Source of the DNA: Symbiodinium microadriaticum | Lineage: Eukaryota > Sar > Dinophyceae > Suessiales > Symbiodiniaceae | Assembly (NCBI GenBank): GCA_001939145.1 | Contig: LSRX01000754.1 | Location: 149,254 to 213,253, forward strand | DNA: 64,000 bases | Direction: 5' to 3' | Shown: positions 25,446 to 37,562 of the stretch, piece after piece | Layout: every line of letters begins with the position of its first letter | How positions within the stretch are numbered: position 1 is the first letter of the stretch | Notes under the pieces: generated by a model | What the model saw: only the letters and a program-made list of their open reading frames with translations | The model's database searches: none | Told to the model about the DNA's origin: nothing | Program-made: the position numbers and the translations under genes

Positions 25446-25745
25446 CAGGGAGGGGGGGAGAAACCGGAAATGCAAAGCAAAGTTAAGGCAACAACAAAAA
25501 ACTGATTTTTGCTGCCACGTGTGCGGACGGAACGCAGCTGGTTCTGTCTCACTGGAGGTCGATGACTACTTTCACCACATCTTCGTGGTACCTCGCATTG
25601 GATCGCTCACGTGTCGCCTACAGTTCGGCTTCCGAGCTGAAAGGCATTTTACATGCAACACCGTTGGGACCCCTGCGAAAGACAGTCACTAATGCCGGAT
25701 CTTATTAGTACTGGACCCTGGTTCTAGCGTTCCACATCGCTTGTA

Positions 25746-28700
25746 TCAGAACTTCCATCTGCCTCTGCCAAGGAACTCAGATGCCATCTTGAAAGCTTGT
25801 TGAATTTCAGCGAGTGGGAGGACATGGGTGAAGATGCCTCGAGTGAGAATCGATTTGTATGGACAAGGCCTGGCGCCGTGGTAGACATCTTCGTTCGAAC
25901 GCGTGTCAGAGAACGATGCGCCGAGACTGCCAAGAACTACTGTCCTAACTCGGCATGCAATCGGACTATATATAGCCCGAAGGCTTCGCAATCATCAAGG
26001 AGAGATGCGGACTTTAGTGGCGAAATCTCACTGCCGATGAGAGGCCTTCCGTGCTAAAGCTGCCTCGCTCAATCAGCTCCACAGCTTGAGGAAAATCCAC
26101 TCCTTCTGCAGAGCGCTGACTGCCAAGGCTGCCCTCATGTTTCGAGCTGTGACATGTCGAGCCTGGATCTGGAATCACAGACGACATCAATGTCACATTC
26201 TTGCGGAAGAACTTCGCAAACTGAAAGGTCCCGTAAACCTCAGAGACCAGCTGGGTTGAGGCACGCCGCGGGTACTGCTTCACAAGCATGTGGCCAAAGG
26301 ACTGCATCATCCGGCACGCCAAATGCAACCACCGTACCTTTGCTGTGTGTTGTCACCCAAGATCAAAACATGGAACAGGGGTAGCCAAACCACTTAGTGA
26401 ACCAACCTTCCGACTCTCCGACATCGACACGCGACAGGTGTATCGATCACCATCTCTTCCTCCTTTCAGGCATGCGGCCCCGCTTTGCTACAAGGTCCAA
26501 AGCATCGTTGATCGTGGCCTCAGCCGTGTCAGGTGACTCCAGCCAAGGTCCGAAGACTTGTACATGTCGTCAGCTTACAGGACCTGGAATGGTGTTGGGC
26601 TGGCCTGCCTGATTGTGACCAACCATCTCCAACACCACATCCGCCCCACGGCCGCCAGTAGCTGCAGCAACGGCTGTGGCGGCGTCCTAGTCGATGGTAC
26701 AGTCTGCATCATGCAACTAAGTCGTGTGCGCAAAACTCGCCTCTTGCGGAGATGAGCTGGCTGTCCGTTGTCGTTAACATGCACGGGCAATAGAAGGCCG
26801 TCCGAGTCTCCCTCTACGTGCTTCAACGTGGATTTTGTTGATGTTCGCGTATGTGTATATATACACATACACATACATGCATACATACATCGATATATAT
26901 ATATATATATATATATACATCGATATATATATATATATAGAAAAAATATATAGTATATTGTCGACCTCAGAAGTCTTTCGGCTCCTCCGGCGAAACGGCT
27001 TTGGTCGCGCCGAACTCCTCCTTAGCTCGCATCAAGCACAGGCTGCAAGGTTTCAAGCATCCTCCGAATCGATACAATTAATGGGTCGCTGCAACAGGCC
27101 GCAATCGGTCAAGGTTCCTACCAACTGTCTCAAGACGTCGGCCATCCTTGCGGAAACACGGCATTATCAGTGCCGAACGAACGCTCCGATGACGAATATT
27201 GCAAGAGGTGATGGACTTCTGCCTTCTTAGCACTGTTGCTTCCTGTCTCTCCGCTTCTTCTGCTTCGTCTTCGTGTTCCTGCTGCTGTTGCTGCTCCTAG
27301 CAGCTGCTTCTGCTCCCGCCCCTCGTCCTACAGAGCTACTACCGGTTGCTAGCACGACTTCGTCTTCGGGCAGAATGCGATGCGATGACAACTAACAACG
27401 ACTCTGGCTGTGGAGTGAATGCAAAGTGCAGCCGTAGGAAAGCATGTTCATGCGTCTCCGGAGATGCACTGTCTAGGGTGTGCTGGTTAACTCTGATGGT
27501 CTGACCGCACCCGAAATAGTCGACAAAAGCAGCAATCGCCCAATGTTGATATATGTCGATAATGATGGGTCGAAGCTGTTTCACAAAGTGCCCACGATCT
27601 CGAGCGAGATTCATCAGGAGCCCGGCAAGGACCCCATCCCCCTTGACTTAGAGAATGTCAAGTGAGGGAGGGTGGGCGACTTTATTCACGACCAACAACA
27701 CAAAGATTACACCAGGTGAGCGGCAACAGTGAACAGAAGCATAGGCAACTCCAGCACTCCGATGGGTTGATTAGTAGTGAACAAAAACGCAGATACGACT
27801 GCAGATCAGTGCCATCAGGAATCAGCTTTCCGACGTCTGAAGGCTAACGGCTCCACAGCGATGATGTGCCTGCCAGCCGGACACGATTTTGCGCCCTTGA
27901 CGTCTGTTCCGTCTGCATGGTATTCCTACATGGGACTCGCTTGTTGGTTCGCCCTCAGCCAGTGTCGGCCGAGCTTACAGGCAGATCCCTGCACTCGGCC
28001 GACACGAAGTGTTGCGAGCCAGTTGGGGTTGGTTTCTTCGCACTCCTCAAACTGTGGTTTTTCAGGCACCCATGGCCCATGACTCCTTTTCCTGTAGGCT
28101 TTATGTTTTGGGTTTGTGACCACTGGACACTCCTGTTGGGATTTTGGGGTTCTTCAGCATCTCTTAGGGTGTTGGGCTTGTTTTCGCAGTCACTCATGCC
28201 TTCTAGGTTCGAGGGTGTTCGAGAACAGCCACTCCTTTGTAGGGTTGGTGTGCTTCTTTTCTGAATTGCTCCTACTTGTTTTCGATTTTGTTTACCGCAT
28301 TTGGTCAGAACACCAGCTGATCCGAGCAGTGGCTTGCCTTGTCCGTTTGAAACCTCCTGCTGATCTGATTTGTACCTCGGCGGATCCGAGTGTCGGATCC
28401 TGCTCGCGCCTTCCACTGATCCAAAGCATGTCGAGCTGTTACGGAGGTTTCTAACGCGAGCTGCACTCCAGTGCGACCAGTGTCTGGTCACACTTCGTGG
28501 CAAGCCCAGTAGAGTGCTGCATTGGAGGCCGCGTCTCAGCCGATTCGCATTCTCGCCCGATCTCGCCGTTACCTGCCGCTACCTTCAGTCCGAGCACATC
28601 AACTTCCACGACGAACTTCCTTGAAGGATCGTATGAGCTGACCCTTCTCGAAAAAGGATTGTGCACATCTTCATGTATCACAGACGTATGCCGGCCTTGC

Positions 28701-29312
28701 GCAGAGTTGGGCAACCAGCCGCGTAGCCATCAGACCATTTTGGCCCTGCCTGAGGTAGCTCAGACTCTCAGACGTTGTCAATCTGCAGAAACTTCCACAC
28801 TCGCCATGTACGCCAGACAGCTTAGAATTGTTGCAGCGATGATTGAACTCGTCCCTGCAAGTTTGAGTTGCATCGGTTGGGGTGCAGACGGAAATGTACA
28901 GCAATGTCTTGCGAGATGGCACGCGGGTCGCGATTCACGAGGCCCAAAAAATCAAAGTGCTTGCGAACGGCAGACGAACTAACCGGGGCTGGGCATTTTC
29001 ATCTGCCCCCCGATGGCAGTTGGGAGGTGGATGTGCAGAGGACAGAAACCATCTTTCCCCACATTATGCGCAAAGTTGGCAGCCAGCAGAGTGAAACCGT
29101 CAATATAATAACGATGTAACATCATCAGAGGGAGATTGTTAAAGGGCCCGGGCAGACATTCCGTCGACGGGTCTAGCAGTCTGCAGCCCAAGCCAACCTG
29201 CTGTGTTTCTTCCTGCTTTGTATGGTGCCTTCGAATCGGAAACGTACTGCATTTGTTGAAAGCAAGTTGCCCCAGGATTACGACGCTCTTGCCGAAGAAT
29301 GAGTCCATCCTC
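25746..29312 (-). CDS. Medium-chain dehydrogenase/reductase (zinc ADH-like superfamily)
   Basis: Firm exons: 27025-26976 (AKEEFGATKA, after the second Rossmann strand), 26686-26609 (ATGGRGADVVLEMVGHN), 26518-26479 (ATINDALDLVAKR), 26337-26303 (GTVVAFGVPDDA), 26238-26163 (FQFAKFFRKNVTLMSSVIPD), 26105-26046 (GVDFPQAVELIERGSFSTE) and 25837-25746 (IFTHVLPLAEIQQAFKMA to a stop). Phases agree at every junction; donors are GA, GC, GT and GC types. The order matches the nucleotide-binding and C-terminal part of medium-chain dehydrogenases, including the FTHxxPLxxIQxAF motif near the C-terminus. Less certain exons at 29312-29270 (FFGKSVVILG) and about 29200 (VGLGCRLL) would be the GxGxxG region. The N-terminal catalytic part with zinc ligands was not found, so substrate class and completeness are open. 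Distinct in sequence from the alcohol dehydrogenase at 47-42 kb. Confidence 0.82.
26859..26955. repeat. (TA)n / (TACA)n microsatellite
   Basis: TATATA and CATA repeats broken by two CGATATAT units, in a medium-chain dehydrogenase intron (between 26976 and 26686). Confidence 0.85.
27240..27312. repeat. CTT/CTG-rich trinucleotide tract
   Basis: Imperfect CTTCTG, CTG and GCTGCTGTTG units without a clear coding role, inside the medium-chain dehydrogenase locus. Confidence 0.6.
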
Positions 29313-31637
29313 CTGCGCACACACCAGACATCAGAATTTCGATCGTACACACCCGGCATGCTTGTGACCTCGGAACGGCAAGGGCAACTCATGGGCTCCT
29401 GAACATCCGGAGGAGGGTGCCCAACGCCTGAGCTGCCAGCATGCGCGGGATGCACTCCTCCAAAGCAAGCTGCTGTCTTTGCTGCCAGCTATGCTGACGT
29501 GGAATAGTACGGTACAAGAATGCTTTTATTCTTAAGAACAAACAGTCGTCTCCCCGGGTCGTCCTTGATCTTGTAGGTGCAAAGTTCGTGGCTGGTGAAA
29601 ATCTCCTTGCATTGCAGCATTGAGGCCAGTGGTGAAATCATAAGACGGCATTCTTCACCAGTACGAATCAATGCGGTGAGTCCGTGTTGGGATTGTCAGG
29701 ACCACATGTAACGCAATACAACAGATTTGGCGGCACAGCATCACGTCGAATTCAGTCACGTCACACTGAAACCTCCTCGGACAGGAAAGTTTGTTAGAAG
29801 CACCTCAGCGCGCAATGAAATCGCAACTTGCCCAGCCGCTTCGAACACCTGCAGGCGAAAGCAGCCTGTATTACAAGGCTAACGAGACTCTGAGCCTCCA
29901 TCGAAAACCCAGAAGTCACAAAATCTGACAGGATGGCAATGGCAAGCTTTGTCTGAAAAGGCTTCATTGTATGGCCGGCCCCTCCCACCACCGCCCCTGC
30001 TGCAGAGTAGGATGTCCCTCACCCAACTATCGGACCCCAAATGAGGCTGAGGGGCGCTGTGCACCGCCTCGTCGTACCACTCTTGCTGCGTTGCAACATG
30101 GGCCTTTTAGCAGCTGCGACGAGCTGCTGAACACAACAAGACAAGGCCTTACGAAGCAAGCGGCCTTAAAATAGGAGGACGGCAAGGAGAGAACGGAATC
30201 CCCTTTGGCAAACCTTTCGGTGCTGGACCTGAGCTGGGGGCGACCTTCCGGCCGCAGCACATTTCCAGACTCCAAGAACCGGACTCCAGGACCTCACCTA
30301 CCACCTGACAGGGCCGACAGGGTCTCGATTCAGCATCGGCAAATGGCGCCAACGTATCCAGGACGGCCTCATGCCCGCAAAAGCCGTCGCGGTCCCAGTA
30401 ACAGCTGGGCGCTCGCGATGTCATGTCTCCTCGGTGCTCAAAACTTCAAGCATCGGCATCCCACACGGCGGAAATTGAAGTTAGCGGCGAAAATAAGGAA
30501 TGTCGGAACCGCAAAGAGATGCATATCTTGTTCGTATCAGCAGTGAGCCTCACAAAGCGCTGCATGTTGCACACGCACGGAGAAGAGCAGGGCCCTAGCG
30601 GGCCTGGCGGGCACTCGTCAAGAGAAGGACGTGGCGACTCAACCACGCGGAGTGCCTTCGAAGGTGTTTTTTTTTGGCGCCGAACAAACACTGCGCTGTG
30701 CGCGGGGGAGCCTTCGAGGAGAAAAGCCGCGCTGCGCAACAGGAGCAGTTGATGTCGGCACCTCCGAACGAAGAAACGAAATAACATGGATTCCAATTCC
30801 CGGTACCCCACTACTGCCAGCTCTCATCCCAGCTGCTAGCAGGCTGCAGCTGCAACTTCGCAAAGAGGGAGCTGCGATGGAAGTTGACCTCCGTGCACAT
30901 GACAACTGAACCCGTACAGCTAATCATGCTAATCTGTGCTTCTGCTTTCACTGGACATTCATCTCGAGAGCTTGGAGAATGGGCTTGATTCTTCGGGCAG
31001 ACATGGAAAGGAAAGGCAGGGTACCTCCGCATCTCCAGGATCGACGAAGGTCGTCCAGATCATCCTCGCAAAGGCTACATTTGAGGGGGTTGCGAGTCGC
31101 AAGCATTTTCGGTCCCTGTAGATTCGCCGAGCATCCCCCGGAGCAGCGCTTCCGAGATCTCTCGGCTCAGGAGATTTCCAGCTTTCAGGCTCTTGGGATG
31201 CTGGGCACGGTGCAGGCCGATCCGAATCTCCTTCTCTGGATCCTTAGTCTGGCACGCGCAGTCCGAACCAATGCTGCTTTCTTGCTTTCTTGCCATGTCT
31301 CCATCTTCATGGCCTCCCAGCGAAACTGGGCGAACACCTTCAACTTGAGGCAGGTCAGGCAAGCGGGTGAAATTATTCGGCATTGCAACGCCAGATTCCG
31401 CCGCGACACCACACGCTTCGTGGGCGCAGGCGATTCCGCAGTTGGCAGAGGGCTCCTCAGCTTCGCTAAGCTGCACGGCGAAGTAGCTTTGGGCTTGCAT
31501 CGACCCAGGCACGCAGAATCACAGTGGCCGACAGCAAGCTGCGAAGTCCAGGCCTTGCGCAAACAATGGCAAGCGGCAAGCGGTTGTGGCGACTATGGCC
31601 CATGGCCTATGGCAGCTCTACTTGGAGAACGACCGGC
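29313..31637. other. Stretch with only weak exon candidates
   Basis: Minus-strand pieces read like coding sequence, for example CKEIFTSHELCTYKIKDDPG near 29600 and TMKPFQTKLAIAILSDFVTS near 29950, the latter ending at a possible GT donor. They could be the missing N-terminal exons of the medium-chain dehydrogenase or belong to another gene. No family is recognised. Confidence 0.3.
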
Positions 31638-32434
31638 CTTGGCTGCTTTCGAAGAGTGCGCGTCCCAGTGAAAGTCGAAGGATCCATTGAAGACGGCGCG
31701 ATTCGTCAACGTCTGCAAGGTTGCTTTCGCGGGCCATGCGGGGCCGGGCCGGGCGGGGCCAAGGAAATCCCGAGCCTTCCCGTCGAAGTTCACCTCGAAG
31801 GCGTAGTAGGTCTGGCCGATCGGGGTGGAGCTGCCATCTGCGCCATGGCCATGGCCCACAGATGCCCACAGCCAAGGACACAATTTTCAAAGCGCTCGGA
31901 CTGCCTGGCCTGGTTGCCACAGGAAGCACTCGACACGCTCGTCCAACAGCACCGAGCGCATCTCGGCGGGAACGCTCCCGCCCTGCCACTGCCACTGCCA
32001 GAGTTGTTGCAAGAGGCGGAAGGAAACCCGGAAACCTCAAGTCCTTCGAGGACCGCCGGCTCCACCATGCTAGCCTTGGCTCTTGGAGAAAGCACATGCA
32101 GTGCCTTGCGGCTGCGGGGTTTGGGGCTTCAGCTAAAGGCTCTCGAAGCCTGCCGTGTGTTTAATGCGGCGAAGATCATCGATCGCCGCCGTCGTGGGAC
32201 CCTCCAGTTCCCAGCAGACATACAGAGCCTGTGGAAAGGGAAGCTTTTGCTGGGGAAGCTGCATCCAAAACGGAGCCCAGCTACCTACTCTCCAGGAATA
32301 CGAACCAAAGGCTCGAAAGATCCAAGAGCCATTCCCCGTTGCGGGTTCTGTGAGCTATGCAACCGTCTTGACAGTTCAAGACTGTTCAGTCGCACCTTGT
32401 CGTCCCAAAGCAGCCTGACGGTCGTCGGGAAGCC
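31638..32434 (-). CDS. CBM9-like carbohydrate-binding domain protein (fragmentary)
   Basis: Minus-strand exons in the order of a family 9 carbohydrate-binding module: 32434-32396 (GFPTTVRLLWDDK, GT donor), 32228-32201 (ALYVCWELE), 31982-31915 (RSVLLDERVECFLWQ), 31811-31760 (TYYAFEVNFDGKARDFL, GC donor) and 31712-31638 (FNGSFDFHWDAHSSKAAK, GC donor). The succession TTVRLLWD / LYVxxE / DDxVExFLW / YYxFEVNxxG / FxFxWD is the usual CBM9 strand pattern. The first junction keeps phase; the later ones are not fully resolved. Members bind sugars and are usually secreted or attached to enzymes, but no signal peptide or catalytic partner was seen. A 395-aa ORF on the plus strand across this locus is treated as antisense shadow. 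Name by motif recognition only. Confidence 0.6.
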
Positions 32435-34992
32435 CTGTTCCAGGTGCACCAAATCAACTTCTGCGAAGGCGGGCCTACACACCACAATCCCGAGGCTATT
32501 TGCAAAAGTCTTGCCTCGCCTCCGGGCCAGGCCACTTGCGAGGCCGTCCCAGGACCACGCCTTACTGCCGGGCTCTCAAAGCGGCTCACATCCACATGCC
32601 CACATCATACACGAGGCATCACGAGGCAACTCAAAAGAACGACTCAAGTTCGGAAGCTCCAGACACCCTCACATGCTTGCCAGCTTGCTCGGCGCTCGCG
32701 CGAAGGCATGATACCTGATCTGCAGTTTCTGAATCCTTTGCACCCTGGCAGGCATGCTGCTAAGCCACGGCGACGGGCTAAGCGCAGGGTCAGCACCCTT
32801 CAGCGCTGACACCTGCCCATGCATTGCCCTTCTGCTCTCCGGACGACACAGCATACCCCTGAAATGAAGCCCAGCGTGACATGAATTTGTTGCCCATGGG
32901 CCACAGAGAATTGCAGTGATCTTGCCACGATATGCCGCTCTCGCCTCGCTTTCGTCGGCTGTTGTTCGATGCGACCTGGCAAGGAAAGAGATGCTGCTGA
33001 GCACCAAAGCAACTTCGACGACTAATTCGCTTCTGGCCGGCAGGACCTTGAAGCCACTTTAGAAGCCATGGGCCGACTGCACAAGACTACACGGCGTGAT
33101 GTGCGTCTTGAAGTATCTAGGTAACATCGGTGCCCGCTGAACTGCAACATCGCATTTTTGCCACAGCCCTTTTCTGTCTTGCCCACAGACTCAAGCTGCC
33201 AAGGCTTTGCCTGGCTTGATCCTGAACGACAAGCTCGCCTTGGTCAACCGCTAGGAAGCATTGAACGCCCGACACGCTTTCCGATGCGCCCACGCTGCGG
33301 AACAACTTCCACTGTGGCCACGACGGTTTACAGCATTCCCGCACCATGGTTCAGTTTGCACAGAAGGCCTCGCACTGGAGAGCCGTCGCAGGCCGCGAAT
33401 GGCCGGGTGCATCATGGGCGAAATCACTGAGGCGAGAAGGCTAAGATGGCAAGATACGGTAAGATGTTCTTGGTTTTCAAGCCGTCGGATATTTCCACTC
33501 CGATCCTTATGAAGAGCCATGCTGACTGCCCACTGCGTATCACACACAACCATGGCGCATCCTGTGATGTGGCGCTACGCTTGAAGGCAAAGGAATATGA
33601 AGAACGTTGCAGCTGATCTTTCTGGCAACTCCGCCTCCCATAACTCATCAAGTCAAGCAAACACCCTCATGGAGCGGGTTGGGTCGTTTGAGTGAAAGCC
33701 CCTCTGCGGGGCACCTGATCCCTGAGGATCCCAGACAGAAGCCCTTGCGCAATGTCTTGCTTCAACACAGCACCCAAGACTTCGTGCAATCAGACGAGGA
33801 TCCGTGTTGTGCCAAACTACGCGAAAGTACGTCAGACAGGACCAGCAGGCCAATTTCACTGCGGTTTTGAGAACCATTGGTTTTCTGGGCATGGCACATA
33901 ACTGACGACAGGCACATTTAGGCCTTCGTGAGAACTTGTGCGTCGTGATGGACAATTGGTCCAATGAATCAAATGCTGGACTGGATGCCAGTGAGTTCCT
34001 CACTGAGGGCCCACAACCTCAGTTCGTTCCGAACAGGTGTTACTTTCGCACTGATTCATTCCATCGGCCAGAAGGCGTGGGTAGGAGGATCAAACGGATG
34101 AGGATGAGGCTTGTAGTTCACAGCCTCTGGCCTACTGCACTGTAGGCATGGGTCCATACAGTGTCCTTTTGAAAATCTTGGGGCGGTTGGGATTTCGGGC
34201 ATCTGGCAACGAGAATTGGGGACTTACTGAATCGTCCAAAACATGATTCAAACCAGTAGGTCTGCGGCCACAGGGTGAGATTACCAGTTTTGGAGCAACT
34301 GGGCACTGGGCAGCTAAATGCTGTAGGGATCAGCTTGCTTTTGTGCTGTCATCCATGGCAGAAATACAAGGGCGACCGTAGCGGAATAATTGGGCAGGAC
34401 CTCCTAGTGCTTCCCAAGATTTCCCAAAGAATACAAACTAAGCCCTGCAGCGACTGAAAGCACTTCTCTCACCCGGCCTGTCTAGGTTGCTGCGGTCTCG
34501 CGCTACCTGCGATGGCAAGGACAGCCACAATGAACAAACGGCCAACGCAACAAATATGTCTGTACATGTACGCATATACACGCGCAGCACAGACGTGCTC
34601 CGACTTCCATGCGTGTTCACACTTATCGACGGCCTTCGACGGTTGTTGTCGTGTGTTGACACTACCTGATAGCTCTTGCTATGTGCACATACATACATAC
34701 ATACATACATACATACATACATACATACATACTTACATACCTACATACCTACATACCTACATACTTACATACCTACATTCCTACATACACACCTACCTAC
34801 ATACATACACACATACATACGTGTTACCCCCCTCATGTGCCCACACTTTGTGCTTGAATCGTGTACGAAAGCTCATGTAAGCCCTTCGATTTCCTTGGGT
34901 TGTAGCAGAACTGCGCATTCATAGACGGTGGACACAAACTTCCGCATGAAGCCGGAACAGACGTGCATCCTACCCACCGGTCAGCATTCTGA
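32435..34992. other. Stretch with no recognised gene; (CATA)n repeat
   Basis: Possible exons only: minus-strand RIGVEISDGLKTKNILPYLA near 33500 and plus-strand NAGLDASEFLTEGPQPQFVP near 33980. A long (CATA)n tetranucleotide repeat with CCTA variants lies at about 34683-34825. Confidence 0.45.
34683..34825. repeat. (ACAT)n tetranucleotide repeat
   Basis: About 12 perfect CATA units followed by CTTACATACCTA variants. It can be read open in several frames (IHTYIHTY) but is simple repeat, not a gene. Confidence 0.9.
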
Positions 34993-35720
34993 TTACAGTA
35001 GCCATACGGGGGGGACATGAGCTGTGCTCGGAGTGAGGAAATGTAAGGAACTGCCCGCCTTGGTATGTTGATTTACAAGGACAGGCTCCTTGAGAAAATG
35101 CCAGCTCCGATCCATGACCCGGGTACCGGACTTGACCTTGAGGGTTGTTTCCGCTTGGTTCCCGGGCAATTTGCGGGCGACGATCCGCACGCAGTGAAGG
35201 CATTCCCATTGCCATGCCCCGAGACCTTGACTCCCTTCTTCCAATATCTTGCAATGCAAACCTTGTCGCGGAGCGCGCCTGGAAACTGAAGCTTGCAGCT
35301 CTTGGCGGAATTTGTGTGCAGGATCACTTTACGATCACGCAACATCTCGGGCCCTTCACGGTGTTCTTGGGCTGCAATCAAGGTCTCGGAGCGACAGCAC
35401 TGAGTGATGCCCACCCATAACCCCCACATCCTGACGCTGTCTTTGGATGTGATCAACTGTTTTCACTCCACATCCTGAGATATGTATGTCGCATCTGTCA
35501 AAGGTGGCCTTATCAACCTCGATGTCCTTCCAGGAACTCCCATCCCAGAATGCGATCTTCTTTGCATTCTTCTCGACGTGCCCCTCCTCAACTTGCACAG
35601 CTTCTTCTCTATGCACTCAATGGCCGAATGGTTGATGTCGAGAAGGAGGTCGATCGCAGCTTCATCATGTATTTGGGCCTGAGCATCTTCATACAACATA
35701 CGTGGCTTTCCACTGGGCAT
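34993..35720 (-). pseudogene. ISXO2-like transposase-derived ORF, frame-broken
   Basis: Three consecutive segments on the minus strand in different frames: EAAIDLLLDINHSAIECIEK (about 35670-35600), AFWDGSSWKDIEVDKATFDR (about 35540-35470) and DRKVILHTNSAKSCKLQFPG (about 35345-35280), then, after a further frame change near the bases coding WQWECLHCVRIVARKLPG, SGTRVMDRSWHFLKEPVLVN and QHTKAGS (to about 35040). The motifs VExDxATF, RKVxLHTDxAKSYKL, KVKxGTxxxDRxWxxLK and INQHTKAGS are those of ISXO2-like transposase domains that recur in dinoflagellate proteins. At least two frame changes without clear introns suggest decay. Exaptation as a host gene with unseen introns remains possible. Confidence 0.6.
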
Positions 35721-36352
35721 TGTTTCGTACGACGCAAAACAGCTTGCAGAGCTTTGGGCTCTCGGCGCGCTCTGCTAGGTAAACTTCTTGGTTGTAGGTC
35801 TCCGCTGAACCCGAAGTCCACTGAAAGACTTCTTGGCATGTAGGCAAAGGTACGAAGACCAAGACGATGATGAGTAGTCTTGTGGTGGAATGCTGTTCTC
35901 CTGGGGATTGTGCTTGCCGTGGAACGCCGTTGTCCTCATGGTTATTCTTAACAATGTCTTGGATGGTTTGTGAGAGATTCCCTCTTGGTCCTTAGAAGCT
36001 GTGTCATCAGCCTCGATGGCCGATGGCTAGCATGGGTTTCCTGAAGGATTCGCGTATGGGCTCATTGAGAATACGCAGCAAGCGATTGTGCGCAGCATCA
36101 TTCCACGCACTGCCACTAGGAAGGCCTGCTGCTCCTCTGACCTTCTTCCATGGCCGATGGTAGCGTCCCTTGGTCAGCAGCGATCGCATCTCGTGGAATA
36201 CGATCGAGGCGCCCGGAGTCTGTTGGATGATATTCTCCTGTTGCGGCGGCCGAGCTCCTCGTGGCACTAATCGGAGCACAGCCCTCCTGTTGTGAGAGTT
36301 CCACCTGCCCTTCCACACGAAAAGGTTTGGAACCACAACAGTGCGTGTTCAA

Positions 36353-36495
36353 ACGGATTCAAACCATATTCACTTGAATATGCCTCGGATCCAAAATTCG
36401 ACATTCAAGGCGCAGGAGAAAAGTACCCCCCCGAGCCCCCGAGAATGGGATCTTTGATCCGAGGCGTATTCAACTGAGTACGTTGTGAATCCACT
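36353..36495. repeat. Imperfect inverted repeat, 43-bp arms
   Basis: Left arm 36353-36395 and right arm 36453-36495 are reverse complements with roughly 36 of 43 positions matching and one 1-base gap, separated by 57 bases. The best core is GATCCGAGGC. It could fold into a long hairpin or be a small foldback/MITE-like element. Confidence 0.7.
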
Positions 36496-36744
36496 CTATC
36501 TTGTTCCGTGGCGAGAGTTCTGCGCTTAATGTGAGCAAGAAAGTTGCGATAACGTACAGGCAATCCCCACGAGCCCAATAACCTGCACTATCCTGAAGCT
36601 ATAAGACTTAGAAGAAAGGCAGAGGCACATGCGGGGGTACAATATATGTATGTATACAGTACCATACAAGTGTTTGTCTGCTGCTTGCTGAAACAAGCGG
36701 TGTAAACTATGCAACTGTATATCTGTATAAATATTTTTGTACGA

Positions 36745-36779
36745 ACGTACGTACGTACGTACGTACGTACGTACGTACG
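36745..36779. repeat. (ACGT)n self-complementary repeat
   Basis: Nearly nine perfect ACGT units. Each unit is palindromic. Related CGTA/GTAT/TGTA repeats continue to about 36990. Confidence 0.9.
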
Positions 36780-37512
36780 AACATGCGTACATACGTACGT
36801 ATGTATGTATGTCTGTGCATGTGTGTATGTATACGCACATACACATGTATGTAGATGTTGTTGTGAGTGCATGTGCACATGGAGATGGATGGAGGAAGGA
36901 ACGAAGGCTGGCTAGCTAGCTGGCTGGATGTGTATGTATGTAAAAATGTAGGTATGTATGTAAGTATGCATGTGCGTGTGTATGTAAGTTCGTTCGTACG
37001 CAGGTAGGCAGGTGGCCTTGCATGCGTTGCTGCTTTTTCCATCCAGTTTCGTCGGTTCGCTGCTGCACAGGTCCGTTGAATCGTGTGATCGCAGCGAAAT
37101 TTGAGAAAAGGTGCGGAACATGCGTTCTTGCTGCCACATCTGTGGCCATTTCTCGTAAGTGCACACCAGCAGAGTACCCTTCGGGTCTCTACGAGTGACG
37201 GAAGATCTTGTGCCCGTAGGCTCAAGCCTAAGGAAGCCTGCGTGTCGCCCAAGGTAGAATCCAGGAACTAGACCTGCCAAAAAGATTCCTCAAGTGTAGC
37301 CTTCCTGGAGTTTTTGCGGCGCTGGGCGCAGGTCTAATGCATCGTTGAGGGGTGCCAGCACCCTCAGCCTAGAAGGGTGATACAAGCACTCAGATTGCTC
37401 AGTACCCGAAAGTTGTGTAATGCCCCCCATACCTTGGACATCGTGTTCACAGAGATAGGAAACATATGTCAGAACGACGAATCGGCTATCGAACGGAGAA
37501 TCGGCCGGGAGC

Positions 37513-37562
37513 TTGCGAAGCGATGCGAAGCGATGCGAAGCGATGCGAAGCGATGCGAAGCG
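37513..37562. repeat. 10-bp tandem repeat (GCGAAGCGAT)n
   Basis: About five head-to-tail copies of GCGAAGCGAT. Confidence 0.9.

Noticed and set aside
25205-25552. ORFs of SLSLSL/THTHTH on the minus strand
   Set aside because: Translated (GA)n and (GT)n microsatellites.
28116-28264. T/G-rich plus-strand ORFs near 28 kb
   Set aside because: Strong base skew (TTTGGGG-like words) explains the Phe/Trp/Gly-rich translation; no motif.
29880-29991. Minus-strand GHTMKPFQ segment resembling FAD-monooxygenase GDAAHxMxPF
   Set aside because: The neighbouring residues do not continue the motif; kept only as an unassigned exon candidate.
31524-32711. 395-aa plus-strand ORF
   Set aside because: It runs antisense across the five CBM9-like exons, has no family motif, and its openness is explained by the GC-rich complementary coding sequence.
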